Source: Peronospora farinosa (taxonomy: Eukaryota > Oomycota > Peronosporomycetes > Peronosporales > Peronosporaceae). From it: a DNA stretch of 64,000 bases. The stretch is from contig CANTFK010000141.1 of assembly GCA_947646735.1 (NCBI GenBank), forward strand, positions 174,207 to 238,206, given 5' to 3'. Below the pieces are notes generated by a model. The model ran no database searches. It was not told the DNA's origin and worked only from the letters and a program-made list of their open reading frames with translations. Positions 51,101 through 61,800 of this stretch are shown here, one piece after another. Position 1 is the stretch's first letter; each line of letters begins with the position of its first letter. The position numbers and the translations under genes were made by a program.

Positions 51101-53262
51101 ACTCGATCCAGTTGTATCTGCAGTTTTTCAGCTCTGGTCTTTTCTTCCACCAGCAGTCGTTTGGTCGCACATTGAGCTTCCTCTAAATTTTGTAGAGCTG
51201 CTGTGGAATCTGCAAGTCGGCGTTCAAGGTCGTGTTGCTGGACGGACCAGGAAGCTTTCAGCTCCTTCATCTGGAAAAGCTCAAGCGATGTCTCTGCTAC
51301 TTTCTCTTCCAAAACTGCATTGACGGATGCCGCAGAGTCCACCTTTGCCTGATATTCGCTTGCCTGCTGCTTTAGCGATTCCTCCAACCGGGCAGAAAAG
51401 TCTGCATCTACAACTTCTTGCGAAAACAAACCCACTGAGCTTTTGTCCTTGTCAGCTTGATTCTCCAACAGTCGGTCTTGTAAGTCATGCTTCTCGCGCA
51501 GCACAAAAGCAAGCTGTTTCGTCAACGTTAACAGCATCATATTGACATTCTCAACTTCGCTGTTAACCTTTTCTGCGATGCCAGTATCTTCAATTCCATT
51601 GCATTGTAGCTTGTCCTGAAGCTCAACAACGCGCTCCTCCATCTCCTCGTACTTCATCCTCCATTCAATGGCATCCGCTGAAGGCTTATATTCATGCACT
51701 TCTGTGCCGCCAATTCCACGAAGTCGTAGCATCATTTTTAGCTGCGCAACACTTTGCTTTAAATCTGCGCACAGCGCTTGAAAGTTTCCATTTTGAAGCT
51801 GCAGAAACTCGCACGAACGCAGTAGTCTATCATTTTTCTCAGCAGTCGTTGCAAACGATTCTTCCAGCTCGCGAAAGCGCGTGTCAGTGACAGGATCGTA
51901 GGGTCCATATTGCTGAGACGATGGAGCAACAGAGTCTTGGCTTGATGTGATATCTGATAGTGTTCCGCCTTGCTGTAGAAGCAAACTGCACCCTCGAATA
52001 TCGGGCGATATTTTTTGCTGTGTCTTCTGCAGCTGAAGCTGCCGTCGAAGTCGTTGAATTTCTTCTTGCAATAAGAGGGCACTGCCGACAGAGTCTTCGT
52101 TAATGACTGCACTGTTCTGAATCATCTTTGCTCTTTGGGCAAATTTTAAAGTAGAGAGTGTCTCGAAAGCAGAGTCTTCTGCTGGTGAAATGGTTGCAAT
52201 CATAAATGTTTTCGAGTTTCCACCAAGCGAGTCCTTCAGTAGAAATGTCAGCTTCGAATCACGGTAGTGCACATGGCGATGTTTGCCCACTGACTGCTCT
52301 GACAAGCCCAGAATGACATTACCAAGAGCCGACAACGACTTGTTAATATTGCCAGCTTCCTTTAATCGTTCTCCTGCTGCATCAGTGCTTCGTTGTCGTT
52401 CTGAACCTGCTAAATCTACCAAATTGAACCGCGACGTGCGGATCTTGGTGCCTTCCGGTGTCACTTCTTTCGACTGAAGCTGTAAGATGAAAACACTATG
52501 TGACCTGCTGCTTTCTCTGTTCATCGAGGTCTGCCCCACACGTCGATTCTGAGCCCCAATTGTCATAAGTTCTGCTGCTTGTTTTGAATTGGTCACGACA
52601 CTTTCAATCAGACCTTCCACATGTACACCTTTTCGTCCATTTTCTCTCAGCTGTAATCCTGTTGGATCTTTTGTACTTCCTCCATCTAAAAGATCGTATA
52701 CTCGTTCATTGTAAATTTCCAAGAACGAACATGCAAATGTATATTGCACCGTATTGGTTTTCTCCTTACCCATCACCGTATCAAAGAGGTAATCAAAGAC
52801 TCGAGGTACAAGACCCCGTAATGAAAGTTCTTCTTTTTGTGTAAAATTTTGTGTCTCCATCGTGTCAATAACATTATCAGGTCCTTGCATTGTAAATGTC
52901 TTGCCCGATCCTGTCTGTCCATAGGCAAAGATTGTGCCATTATAACCTTCAAGACACGCCTGGGTAATAGGTGCTCCCACCACCTCAAAAACATCATTTT
53001 GACTGGCACCTTCGTGAAACACGCGATCAAATGTAAATGTCTTGGTGGATGCGTGTTTACGATGTAAAAAGATCGTCTGCTGTGCTGAATCTGAGGCGGA
53101 AACGGTCACACATTTCTTTGTAAAGGACGTGGAAGACGCAGCGACGTTATTACGAGAAAAGAAGCCGGCAGAGCTACTTATGTTTGTGGTGTTAAGGCCG
53201 CGTTCGCGTTCGTTGGGCGGTCGTACACGGCAAAAGACCTTGACATTCGCATCCTGATCCAT
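48160..53262 (-). CDS. Kinesin, N-terminal motor with long coiled coil (1,700 aa)
   Basis: A single 5.1-kb exon. Motor domain residues 1-395: KVFCRVRPP, P-loop GQTGSGKT (115-122), switch I NRESSRSHS, switch II LVDLAGSER, and a neck with NSAVINEDSVGS. Residues 430-1600 are almost continuous heptad coiled coil (Glu/Leu/Gln/Lys-rich). The end is Ser/Ala/Arg-rich and basic, a possible microtubule or membrane tail. The neck sequence resembles kinesin-12 (KIF15/PAKRP), although CENP-E-like kinesins share the long stalk. Likely mitotic or transport plus-end motor. The absence of introns in so long a gene is notable beside its intron-rich neighbours. Confidence 0.96.
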   Translation of the reverse strand: MDQDANVKVFCRVRPPNERERGLNTTNISSSAGFFSRNNVAASSTSFTKKCVTVSASDSAQQTIFLHRKHASTKTFTFDRVFHEGASQNDVFEVVGAPITQACLEGYNGTIFAYGQTGSGKTFTMQGPDNVIDTMETQNFTQKEELSLRGLVPRVFDYLFDTVMGKEKTNTVQYTFACSFLEIYNERVYDLLDGGSTKDPTGLQLRENGRKGVHVEGLIESVVTNSKQAAELMTIGAQNRRVGQTSMNRESSRSHSVFILQLQSKEVTPEGTKIRTSRFNLVDLAGSERQRSTDAAGERLKEAGNINKSLSALGNVILGLSEQSVGKHRHVHYRDSKLTFLLKDSLGGNSKTFMIATISPAEDSAFETLSTLKFAQRAKMIQNSAVINEDSVGSALLLQEEIQRLRRQLQLQKTQQKISPDIRGCSLLLQQGGTLSDITSSQDSVAPSSQQYGPYDPVTDTRFRELEESFATTAEKNDRLLRSCEFLQLQNGNFQALCADLKQSVAQLKMMLRLRGIGGTEVHEYKPSADAIEWRMKYEEMEERVVELQDKLQCNGIEDTGIAEKVNSEVENVNMMLLTLTKQLAFVLREKHDLQDRLLENQADKDKSSVGLFSQEVVDADFSARLEESLKQQASEYQAKVDSAASVNAVLEEKVAETSLELFQMKELKASWSVQQHDLERRLADSTAALQNLEEAQCATKRLLVEEKTRAEKLQIQLDRVHHSAQLKLEAALADRATANQSLEHSNTLLMHQLAAANRDLLQRECQVQNADDELARVKVEVSKLEEANQRTLLEVSDTRDELKKTVLQTVHLQAKIVECESVIDEQKRSEAVVIVEKNILEQKLEEFSQSLRQMQEDACATAQNHTEAIESLKRHAQEEEQMLIEDFKEKFRLKDEKLQQLRSDFDIYRAGAEEADRLHSLMLKEKDLSLTVLQQQLDDQKQESQLALGDVQQKLSKTLADLSQLFEEKNKVEIDRVAAMHEIEDLQDGMKKLQTEKDAMTGKIHSLLQHSKELQVKTKELDDQNAELLERCDLQQAQLSSSEVNINRLTQEVEELQQQIVLRSNEVASLYKDLALARDDCRQAAITHSQQRDELASNAKKIEEQQQKLAESLDIVKDMTNKLEKTSIAIRDAEGIISSQREEIKLYRETQSTLRDELKNLEFDRLKVAKALKIEQEFRQSIEKDFAKAREVWMSEKSELEQHSSASILALEKRVDELALSEKTLISLKHELEQETVSLKTSVAEQVRKIQQLQDRVTDRENKIIVLESNTTSSAATKEKQASTIAELQNSVRGLESQLTKQEAKLAEKTIAITEKDDTIATLRDRVHDDEVEWDLKTREYKAELGAAHGQVQAFEQLVAEKTAAFAKAEGSFLTEKYLLEQKLEEGEEILAQQTEQLMQEIKQLEATVGQKDEQIEFANKTLAEFKDRVAQSDNSVKVKDLQGAIEELEAKHKSVQLENADLKKEAVFKLKEQEDELNRRRSALDVAEEEMKSLQKALEAQKASAENALKEVKAATAAQDVNGQAKRKFLAEKVKMQREIQTLTKKVGMLSKENEKLVGHHNSRQKIQHHVKVKEENNRLLDQVRLLTDDKLKLQRSLKKLQTMLKEKENIVGPTSNTPPTVSPISNTSSSGSIPVMKVKRPSLGSASSATAGTAASAAREAAKLAARGGSISRSASPGPTKKRARSHISSSGPGWQN

Positions 53263-53747
53263 CGTCCGACGTCCTGGCGCACTTCTGGTTTAATTTTGTG
53301 TAAAGAAATTCATTTTTGTCTGTAGAAATGTCGCTTGAACGTGGGTAAGTATACAGACAACTTAACGATACCTATTCCTAACTGCGAAATAATTCCGGTC
53401 CCGATGATGCCCCATACCCTGGAACCGGTCTATTATACTACTTCTGTAACTGATAACCTGTCTTAGCTGTCCTAACCTAAGGGTATCACTTTGGGCAGGG
53501 TTTTAGGTAAGGCATAAGTACGATACGAATTGTCGTCGGAAGGTTGTCCATGTTCGTAACATGAATTGGGCATCCAATCAATTTCGGTGGCATCCTATCA
53601 TAAGTACAAAAGCGTAATGTAATCAACGGGAACATGGAGAAATGTTTTCATGTGGCCTGACGAAATGAAATCTCGTATGTATTAAGAAAGCAAATTTGCA
53701 GCAGCTTTTGTAAAACACTAACAGAAAGCAGCAGTCTAACAGCCCAT
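53263..53747. other. Intergenic upstream of the kinesin
   Basis: 485 bp, kinesin promoter side and 3' flank of the H-protein gene. Contains a pyrimidine/purine-mixed unique sequence with no repeat. Confidence 0.45.
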
Positions 53748-54457
53748 TTAGTGCTCTTCCTTTTCACAGTGCTCCTTGTAGGCGGCCTCATCCAGCAAAT
53801 CGTCCACGTCCGACACGTCGTCCAGCTGCACACACACACACGACATCGTTAGTTTAGACATTCTCGATTGCATACAACTTGCGAGTTTGTAAAACATCAC
53901 AACGCACCTCCAGTTTAATAAACCAGCCACCAGTCATGGCCTCGTCGTTCACGAGATTCGGTTCGTCAGCCAAATTCTGCACATCAGCATCAGTTGGTTC
54001 ACATTCCATGAGAAAAACAGCAAAAGCAGCTGCAACTTACCTCGTTTATAGCCGTGACTGTGCCAGTAGCAGGCGCGTACACGTCACTCGCGGCCTTAAC
54101 AGACTCTACGGCACCAAAAGCGTCACTTCAATGATACACAACAACACAATGTCAGAATAAAAACACACTGACTGACAGTCAATAGCATACACAATATCAC
54201 ACTCACCCCTTCTTCAACTTGTCACCTACTTCCGGAAGGTCCACGTACACGACGTCACCCAGTGAGTTCTGAGCAAAGTCAGTGATCCCAATGGTGCCCT
54301 CCTTGCCATTGATCGTCACGTATTCATGTTGCGGTGTGTATTTGGTCGAAAAGCAAGCAAGACCTGCAGGACATTGCGAGGTTGCACGCCAGGCTGCAGG
54401 AGCAACCGACTTGAAAGCACGTGCACGAAGAGACTGCGAGAAAACACGAAGTGCCAT
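53748..54457 (-). CDS. GCSH: Glycine cleavage system H protein (160 aa, four exons)
   Basis: Minus strand, join 54457-54207, 54125-54041, 53976-53908, 53825-53748, phases consistent. Mitochondrial presequence at the N-terminus ([16 protein letters not shown]), then [32 protein letters not shown], the lipoyl-attachment segment [14 protein letters not shown] (Lys94) and GWFIKLE. It carries the aminomethyl group between P and T proteins in mitochondrial glycine decarboxylation. The CA-repeat before exon 4 (53829-53840) is the polypyrimidine side of that acceptor. Confidence 0.95.
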
Positions 54458-54675
54458 GATGTTATAACGGGAATAAAGAGAGAGCGAAGTGTGGGGTTTT
54501 CTTCCAAATGTCGAATGATGCTCATGCGCTCGACCGTTTTTGTTGATGGTGTGGCTACATTCAAATATCTTGAGTTAACAAAGGCATACAATTTACTAGT
54601 CATATATGGAAACCAGAAGTTGATTAGCAGCTCTCAAAGCCAGTGGTTGAAACTGTTTAACTGCGTGTGATAAAG
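54458..54675. promoter_or_regulatory. Shared divergent promoter, GCSH / PUS1-like
   Basis: 218 bp between divergent start codons. No defined motif assigned. Confidence 0.4.
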
Positions 54676-56634
54676 ATGTTGACGCGCTTTGTTCTGCGTC
54701 GTAATGGACGCTCCAGTTTTCGTCGCTCGTTCAGTCGTGAACTCACTACGGTATCGGGTATCGATGAGGACGTTGCAGCTGGTTGTCGCGTAGTGGAATC
54801 ACCGGGTATCAAGCTGGTTAAGCGCAAAGTCGCGATTGTGGGAGGTTACATGGGCACGGGTTACCATGGGTTACAGTTGAATGACAATGTGAACACGATT
54901 GAAAACGAGATACGCCGTGCCATCTTTGACGCTGGAGCCATGCGTGAATCTAACTTTGAGGACTTGGGAAAGATTGACTGGGCGAGGAGCAGCCGCACGG
55001 ACAAGGGTGTGCATGCCGGTTGCATTGTAGTGCGTATGCAGACACTGCACGTTATTGTTTTTGAGATGTGAGAGTAACGAGGATTTTTGTTGGGCTTGTG
55101 TGCTGCAGTTCTCTGGTAAGCTGCTGATCGATGAAGAGAACAAGGTGGACCATACATCGGGTCGAGTAAATGGACTTGCGGAGGCGCTGAACGCGTCGCT
55201 GCCGGAAAACATCCGCGTGTTCTCGTGTACAAGAGTGAATAAGCGTTTTTCTGCTCGCAGGAACTGCGTGCTGCGTGAGTACGAGTACTTCATGCCGCTG
55301 TCGTTCTTGCAAGGTAGCGCTCTTGGATCGGATGAAAAGGATGAGTTTGACACGGATGAGGCTGTCGCTGAGTTCTGTCGCGCGCTTCGGCGATACGAGG
55401 GGGTTAATGACTTTCACAATTTTACACGTTGCAGGTCACACTATTACAAGTTGCAGGCAAAACGGGAGCAGTGGAAGGCACAAAACCGAGGAGATGCAGC
55501 TGCTATTGAAGCGGTGGAATACGACGACGTGGTCGAAGAATCTCAAGTTACTGACGACGATGATGAGGAAGATGAAAGCTTTGGTGTTAACGACTACTCT
55601 AAAGAGTCAAGCCAATTTGGAGACGAAGCGGCAGTGACTCGCAAGCTGTTGCTTCGTCACCGCCGATCCATTTACTCTTGCTCGGGTAGCCTTGTTCATA
55701 ATTTTTGCGGTGAGCCATTTCTACGGGTACACATTGTCGGACAAGCGTTCTTGCTGAACCAGATCCGTTGCATGGTCGGTGGCGCCCTTGCTGTGGCGAC
55801 GAAGGGCATGTCCCGTGTTGCTTTTGATGCTGCTCTGTGTAAGTCACGATTGTTGTGTGCAAACTGAGATGGATTTTTGTAACGGATGTGTTTGTTATGC
55901 TGTTGACGCTGATTCAGTGACAAACCGCATCGTACGCGTTCCGATAGCTCCAGCCGAGGGACTTGTACTTCTTAGCAGCTCGTTTGGAGGAAAACTTCAC
56001 ACCGTCTCCCTTTTCGAGGACCCGAACACAGTTCTTGCAAATGAGCGTAAGGATTTGAAACATCGGATCCTCTTGAATAGCCGTGAGGACAAAGAAATGA
56101 AGAAGTTTCGTGAAGAGGTGATTTACAAGGAAATTTCACGCAACTGGGACATGGAAGAGAAGATGGATCCGTGGCGTGCGTATCTCGAGCGCTGCTACGA
56201 GTCCAATGAACGCCTTGATGAAGATGAGTTAATGAATGTGCTGTACGAACTGGACGAAACCAAGCTCGCGATCAAGAAGAAGAACCAATTGTTTGTTGAG
56301 CGGAACCGCATTGACCTGACTGAAAAGGGACGCCAGGGTGCATTATTACCGAAGCAATTTACTACAAAGCTTTGCGTTCGGTATAACGTAGCCCCGGGTA
56401 TTTTCACGTCGGACCTGCGTCGTGCAGTTACATGGGTAAGTCTTGCTATGGATGGAAGAATATCATATTTGCAGTGTGTTGACACATTAAACTTTTGTTG
56501 TGTGGCAGCACCTTAAAATAGGTAAGATGCCTCTTGACACGAATGAAGAGCAGATGATGGTTTATATTGACAAATACGGCCCTCAAAAGCTTGCTATAGA
56601 GGGACGCAAGCTGCGTTTAAGCATTCGAGCGTAA
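54676..56634 (+). CDS. PUS1: tRNA pseudouridine synthase, TruA/PUS1 family (575 aa, four exons)
   Basis: Exons 54676-55029, 55109-55838, 55918-56435, 56509-56634, all GT-AG, phases closing. Presequence-like N-terminus (MLTRFVLRRNGRSSFRR), then VAIVGGYMGTGYHGLQ, the catalytic block SSRTDKGVHA (Asp about 109), REYEYFMPL and LNQIRCMVGGALAVATKG. The family isomerises uridines in tRNA. An acidic insert (DDDDEEDESF) lies between the two halves. After the usual end (APAEGLVLL...) there are some 190 further residues not typical of PUS1, ending RKLRLSIRA. I read these as one gene because the splice phases fit, but a second gene fused here is possible. Confidence 0.9.
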
Positions 56635-56818
56635 ATAGAGCACCATATTGATCGGATAATAGAGTATTAGATATGAGCTTTCAAATATGGTAGATTATAA
56701 TCTCATTGGCTGTAATATATGGTTTTCATCCAATCATATTAATCTTCTAGTGTTGTTTCCCCGTCCCATTAGGGGCATTCTCAATTTGAAACTGTATTCA
56801 GGATCGTAAGGAAGACAA

Positions 56819-58441
56819 ATGGTAACGACATTAGTTACAATTTAACATCTGTTATATCAGCTAACTCATTATATATCGTTAATAGTTTGGAGGTTTTGGT
56901 GGAGACGGTAATCCCTTTAACGTGCAATTTAATTTTGGTGACTTTCCACAGCGGTATTTGAGCCATCGTCAACACCTAAACCCCATCTTTTTCTTACAAT
57001 CGTTTATTGTATGTTTTATGTCATAAATAGGTTTAATGAGCACTATCGAGTGTACCCTGTGTCATTTTGTGACAAAGGACACTTGGAAGATGGTGACAAG
57101 AGTGAGTTTACAAATTGCTTATTAGGTACAAACAATTTAACCTCTTGATTACATTAACATTTTCTTTTCTATGTTTTGTTTGGTAGTTTTACTACCACCT
57201 TCTGCCCTTGAGACGTTAGGTATGTATTTTTTGTACAATAAATGAGATAGAAGTCAGTTAATGATATTCTGATTTTTTTTATTGTTTCTTGTTTAGCACG
57301 TCTGCATATTGAATATCCGATGTTATTCAAGGTGACCAATGAAGGAGTAGAACGCTCATCGCACTGCGGTGTATTGGAATTTAGTGCTCCGGAGGGGAGC
57401 TGTTACATGCCATACTGGGTATACACTGCTTTTTGAATTGGATTAAATGACAAGTAAACTGACTCAAATGGTCATTTTCTTGTATTGCAGATGATGCAAA
57501 ATCTTTTTGTAACGGAAGGTGGAATTTTGAACATCCAGAATGTTTCGCTACCGAAAGCAACGTTCGTGAAGCTACGGCCACAATCTCAAGATTTTCTGGA
57601 CATTTCGAACCCGCGTGCCGTGTACGTTGTTTGAACGGTTGAGATATGGACTGTTTTTTCTGTGTGCTAACAAAGAATGTACTGATTGTAGCTTGGAGGG
57701 CTCTCTCCGAACGTTTTCATGCATGACAGTAGGCGACACAATTTGCCTCAAGTACAACAACAAGAATTACATGCTGGACGTACGGAAAGTGAAGCCTGCA
57801 CCTGCTGCCTGTATCATCGAGACCGATTGTGAGGTGGATTTTGAACCTCCTCCCGACTACAATCCTCCTGCTCTTGCCGCTGCAGCGGCATTGGCAGCTC
57901 CCGCGGTGCCATCGGATATTCCATATGGCGGTAAAAGATGCTGTCTGTTGTAGCTTTTTGCTCATATATATTCTCAAAGCTCATACATTGGTGCCCGTGT
58001 GTTGATTTGGTAGGCGTTCCAACAATGAAAGCGGAAGATATTAACTTGGTACATCGTGGTGGAACGGGATTCGGTAGTGGTTTGCGTCTCAAGAAAAGTG
58101 GTGAAAAAAGCTCGACCGACGCAGCAGCACTCCGCGCTGCTCGCTTACGCAAATACGAGGCCTTTCACGGCGCTGGTCGCTCGCTCAGTGGGAAGACGTC
58201 CAAACTCAGTAGCTCGTCTTCTGATGGCTCTTTCTTGGGAAGCTGTAACAGTACATTGCCGCTTAATGGAGGCAGCAACAGCAGCTCAGCCATTGGAAAC
58301 AGCACTAAGCCTTCTGTGACCTATCGACTGAATGGTGAGGCAGTTCATTTAGCTGATGAGATTGTGGAGGAAAAGGACGAAGAGATGAAAGAAAATGGCG
58401 ACCCCAAGCCTTTTCAAGGCGAAGGCCGGCGGCTGAGATAA
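56819..58441 (+). CDS. UFD1: UFD1, ubiquitin fusion degradation protein 1 (364 aa, eight exons)
   Basis: Exons 56819-56821, 56886-56953, 57031-57101, 57187-57219, 57297-57418, 57491-57621, 57692-57930, 58014-58441. The first coding exon is only the ATG, followed at once by GTAACG. Exon 2 then reads [11 protein letters not shown], the Gly/Phe start of UFD1. Further blocks: [48 protein letters not shown] and a C-terminal [17 protein letters not shown]1 pairs with NPL4 as the CDC48/p97 cofactor that pulls ubiquitinated proteins from membranes and complexes. The Ser-rich C-terminus is longer than usual. Confidence 0.93.
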
Positions 58442-58641
58442 ATGTCGATTTGAGGCACGCAGCAAAAACTCTTAACGGCGAAGCTTACAAGTTATTGAGG
58501 ACGAAGAATGAACGGATTTGCATTTACTTGCCTTGTTTTACCGTTTGCACTTCATTTCAGCGATGATTGAACAACGTATCGACAATTTATGTCGCATGCA
58601 GCTGGCTCTAACGTTATGCTTTCAGAATGAAATAGACCGAG

Positions 58642-59688
58642 TTACTTGTCAGCCAGCGAGACCAAGACGCCCGACGTCACTCTGGTCCGCCGAATCAACC
58701 CACAGCCGTCCATATCGGCCAGATGAAACTCCAGCTGAAAACGCGAGTGCCTCAGCTTGACTTTTTGCAACTGCTGCTCTTGCATCTCTTTGTACTTTGC
58801 GCGCTTCAGTGTGCTTAGAATGAGCATACGCGTCTTCTTGATCGCAGATATGAGTTTTCCTATCCCTGGCACAGAGAAGAAATATGCCTCGTCATCCAAC
58901 CGAGTCGTCGGCAGCAAAAACCCAAGCCGTTGAATTTGCCTACAATTGTACACGCAACACACCTTCAATGGTTACAAAACATACAACAACCTCCATACAA
59001 TCACTTCTAAACGTACCCCACTACAGCTCGGATTTCCTGGTCGTCCGTAAAGCTCCCGCTCTTACTCAATGTCGATATCAAGACTTTCAGTGGAGCAGTT
59101 GATAGCGATGTGATTGACGCCAGTACTTGTTTGAACGAAATTATGGCATTCAACTTGCACGAGATAGCATTATCTTGTGGGTGTTGGCGTAACTGCTCAC
59201 GAAATACATTCTCGTACTTGTCCACCTCAGCAATATAGTCCTCTGTACGTAGAATTGCTACGTCATCTATCCCTGAAGGAATCTTGAACGTTATCAATTG
59301 GCCTCTGGTTCGGAGTCGATGTACCTGCAGTAAGACAGCAAAAAAAAGAAGCCAATTAGCTCAGTGCGTTCCTCAATTATTGCAATGACAGCAAACTTAG
59401 CTCACATTTTGGTCGACAAAGGTCCGGTTGGGTAAAATGGAATACCTACAAGTAAGAACCAAACAATGAGACACATTATAAAAGTTATGAGTGACAAGTA
59501 AAGACTTACAGTTGGTGCCAGACTATTAAAGGAGGTAAGCTCAGAGACGCATATCCATTGGCATTGCGGTTTAACAGCAATTGGATCGATGCCATGGTGT
59601 CGTCAATGAGATCGACGGATGTGGCCCATTCATCTTCTTCTGCAACTATATTGACAATGTCAAGCTTACGTTTTTGACGTCGTAGCAT
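58642..59688 (-). CDS. STK19: STK19-like winged-helix protein (274 aa, four exons)
   Basis: Minus strand, join 59688-59510, 59445-59406, 59324-59017, 58939-58642, phases close. Blocks: LPPLIVWHQLYSILPNRTFVDQNVH split over three exons, RGQLITFKIPSG, YFFSVPGIGKLISAIKK and a C-terminal MDGCGLIRRTRVTSGVLV. This matches STK19, a DNA-binding tandem winged-helix factor now linked to transcription-coupled repair rather than kinase activity; no kinase motifs are present. Length matches the short human form. Last gene of the island, tail-to-tail with UFD1. Confidence 0.85.
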
Positions 59689-59918
59689 TTTCTTGTTTGT
59701 TCATACAGATTAATATCAGGAATTCGTCTTAAAATAAACATTCCATCTCGTGGAGTTACAATACATTTGTAAAAGTTGACAGCAGTTTCATTATTGTACT
59801 GGAAATACAACCATAAGGCTGGAAAACCGGGACGAAATACAGAAATTGGTTCTTCTTGCACATTTTGAGCTTACCTTTTAATTTTAATACTGTAGCAGTG
59901 TCTCATAATATGTTCAAT

Positions 59919-60033
59919 GCTACCACTTGGTGCAACGTTATGCTACGACTTAGTGTAACGTTACGCTACCACTTAGTGCAACGTTATGCTACGACTTAGT
60001 GTAACGTTATGCTGCTACTTAGTCGTAACGTTT
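59919..60033. repeat. 23-bp tandem repeat, five copies
   Basis: Unit GCTAC-x-ACTTAGTG-x-AACGTTAT (59919, 59942, 59965, 59988, 60011). Copies alternate in pairs (CCACTT/CGACTT), suggesting a 46-bp higher unit. It lies directly before the decayed LTR. Confidence 0.9.
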
Positions 60034-60054
60034 CGAAACGCCCTGCTCCTGTTA

Positions 60055-60600
60055 TGTAGCGGGGTGACCCCGTTACATAACATTGGAATCAACATTAAAT
60101 GCCAATGTAAACATTATCTTAGTGGATAATATTCAGCAACATTATCATACTTCGTGTATCTCCTTACAGTTGGAGATGCCCTTCGAGCTTATTTAGGCCA
60201 TAGTATCGCTATCCAATGAAGGATGAACGCGCGTAATAGGCGATGGGCATTATACATAAAAGTAATGACATATACTTAAGGTAGATTTCAAATAATTGGT
60301 ATTGAGAAGACTTTAGTTACATTAAATACATTTTCCCTTCTCCCTACAATTAAGCGTGTTCGTTTCGTTTTATTACTTCCTTTCGCCCCTCGGTGTACGT
60401 GAGGTTTCAAGTTACCTGCTTACATTGTCATCCGTGGAAGCAGACTATACTGTTGTTGGACGATGCCCCGTGCTTTTGGTAGCACTTCGTGGTCCGTTCA
60501 ACGACCAACCACATGCCCACTATGGAACAAGCGGATGTGGAACATTATTACGCAACGCGTGATGACTTCTGCCATTTTACCTCTGTTAGGAAATGAGAAC
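60055..60600 (+). repeat. Decayed C-type 5' LTR with primer site and gag leader
   Basis: TGTAGCGGGGTGACCCCGTTACA start, GGAGATGCCC, GAACGCGCGTAAT and TGTACGTGAGG in the order of the C1 LTR, then TGGTAGCACTTCGTGGTCC and a leader with ACGCAACGCGTGATGA matching 13862-13960. Similarity stops near 60600. An old, truncated relative of C1; nothing of pol remains. Confidence 0.82.
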
Positions 60601-61553
60601 TTGAGCGAAACGAAGAGAAGAAAAGCTTAAAAGTCGAAGTAAGTCTGCACTTGAGTGAAGACTGAACGACATGAGCAGAAGAGATTATATTCAAAAGTGA
60701 TTCATTTATCGTAGCTAATTCTACCTACTACATGATCTACATGTAACTCACATATAAATCATGTTAAACGTCTCCTCATCATATGCGTTTCTTCATCATA
60801 CGCGTAATCGGATTTGTGGTGGAGTGGATCCTCAAACAGCGGAGAAGAACCACAAACACACACAGCGTCGAACTGCCGGCTTACGGAGGGGGTACCCCGA
60901 TACCGTGTCGTGTTAACCTTGGGTCTCACCTTGTGTACCCGTCGGCTTGGCTGGTCTTGCTCCTCGGTTGACGCAGAAGACTTAAAGACTTGGTCTTTGT
61001 ATAAGACTTGGACTTGGTGGTCCACGAGCGGATATGCTTCACTTGGGACCTAGTTTCTTGTGCTCGAACGACTGAGTCGAGAGCGATGCACCTGGTACTA
61101 CGTACCCCTTTGGTGGCTGACTGTTCTTGGTCCTTGGACCCCTTTGTGTTCTTTCCCGCAGGGAAACCGCTTCCTGTAGCGGGTTGTAGAGTCTTGACAC
61201 TTACTTGACGCCTCAGGCCAACTATCTTGAGGTTCAACTTGCGTAGCTTGAGCCGACTAACACCTGCTGACGTCGGGGGGCCAAAGGGTATCCCGCCCGG
61301 AAGAGGTGAGGCGACGGAGAAGCTTGGAAGGGGCGCTTAAAGCTGCCACGTGTAATGCAAATTTGAGTGTTTATTTATCTTATTCTCTGTATGCTTTTCT
61401 TGCCTAACCATAACCCTCGCTCTGGCCGGTGCCACGTATCAACTTGTGACAAAACAACTGGCTCTTTTAGGACATGGGACTTGTACCGGCTCTGCACTTG
61501 CGGGGATCTTGTATCTTCTATAACCTTGGGTCACCTGGCCACATGAGGCTCGT
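60601..61553. other. Unassigned repeat-like stretch
   Basis: Frames of up to 103 codons on the minus strand (61237-60759) show no recognised domain. Their shifting frames suggest a decayed coding repeat. I cannot name it. Confidence 0.35.
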
Positions 61554-61559
61554 GTGACA

Positions 61560-61800
61560 TTGAAGTCCACCGGTCACCTGGGGTCCACCGGTCATCTGGG
61601 GTCCACCGGTCACCTGGGGTCCACCGGTCATCTGGGGTCCACCGGTCACCTGGGGTCCACCGGTCACCTGGGTCCACCGGTCATCTGGGGTCCACAGGTC
61701 ATCTGGGGTCCACCCGTCGTCTGGGTCCACCGGTCACCTGGCCCCACCGGTCACTTGGGGTTCACCGGTCACAAGGGGTTCACCGGTCACTTGGGGTCAA
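61560..61800. repeat. 18-19 bp minisatellite
   Basis: About 13 copies of GGTCCACCGGTCA-[CT]-CTGG, partly with GGG in place of GG, drifting toward TTCACCGGTCAC at the right end. The plus-strand frame (STGHLG repeats) is a by-product of the unit length. Confidence 0.93.

Noticed and set aside
48212..53257. Many opposite-strand frames of 60-156 codons across the kinesin
   Set aside because: They have no domain similarity or consistent starts and are explained by the biased composition of coiled-coil codons.
33519..59688. tRNA or rRNA genes in the gene island
   Set aside because: No cloverleaf with A and B boxes and no rRNA-like sequence was seen on either strand while reading the intergenic gaps.
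59646..59861. A 71-codon minus-strand frame upstream of STK19 as its first exon
   Set aside because: No good splice junction joins it, and the ATG at 59688 gives a protein of normal family length.
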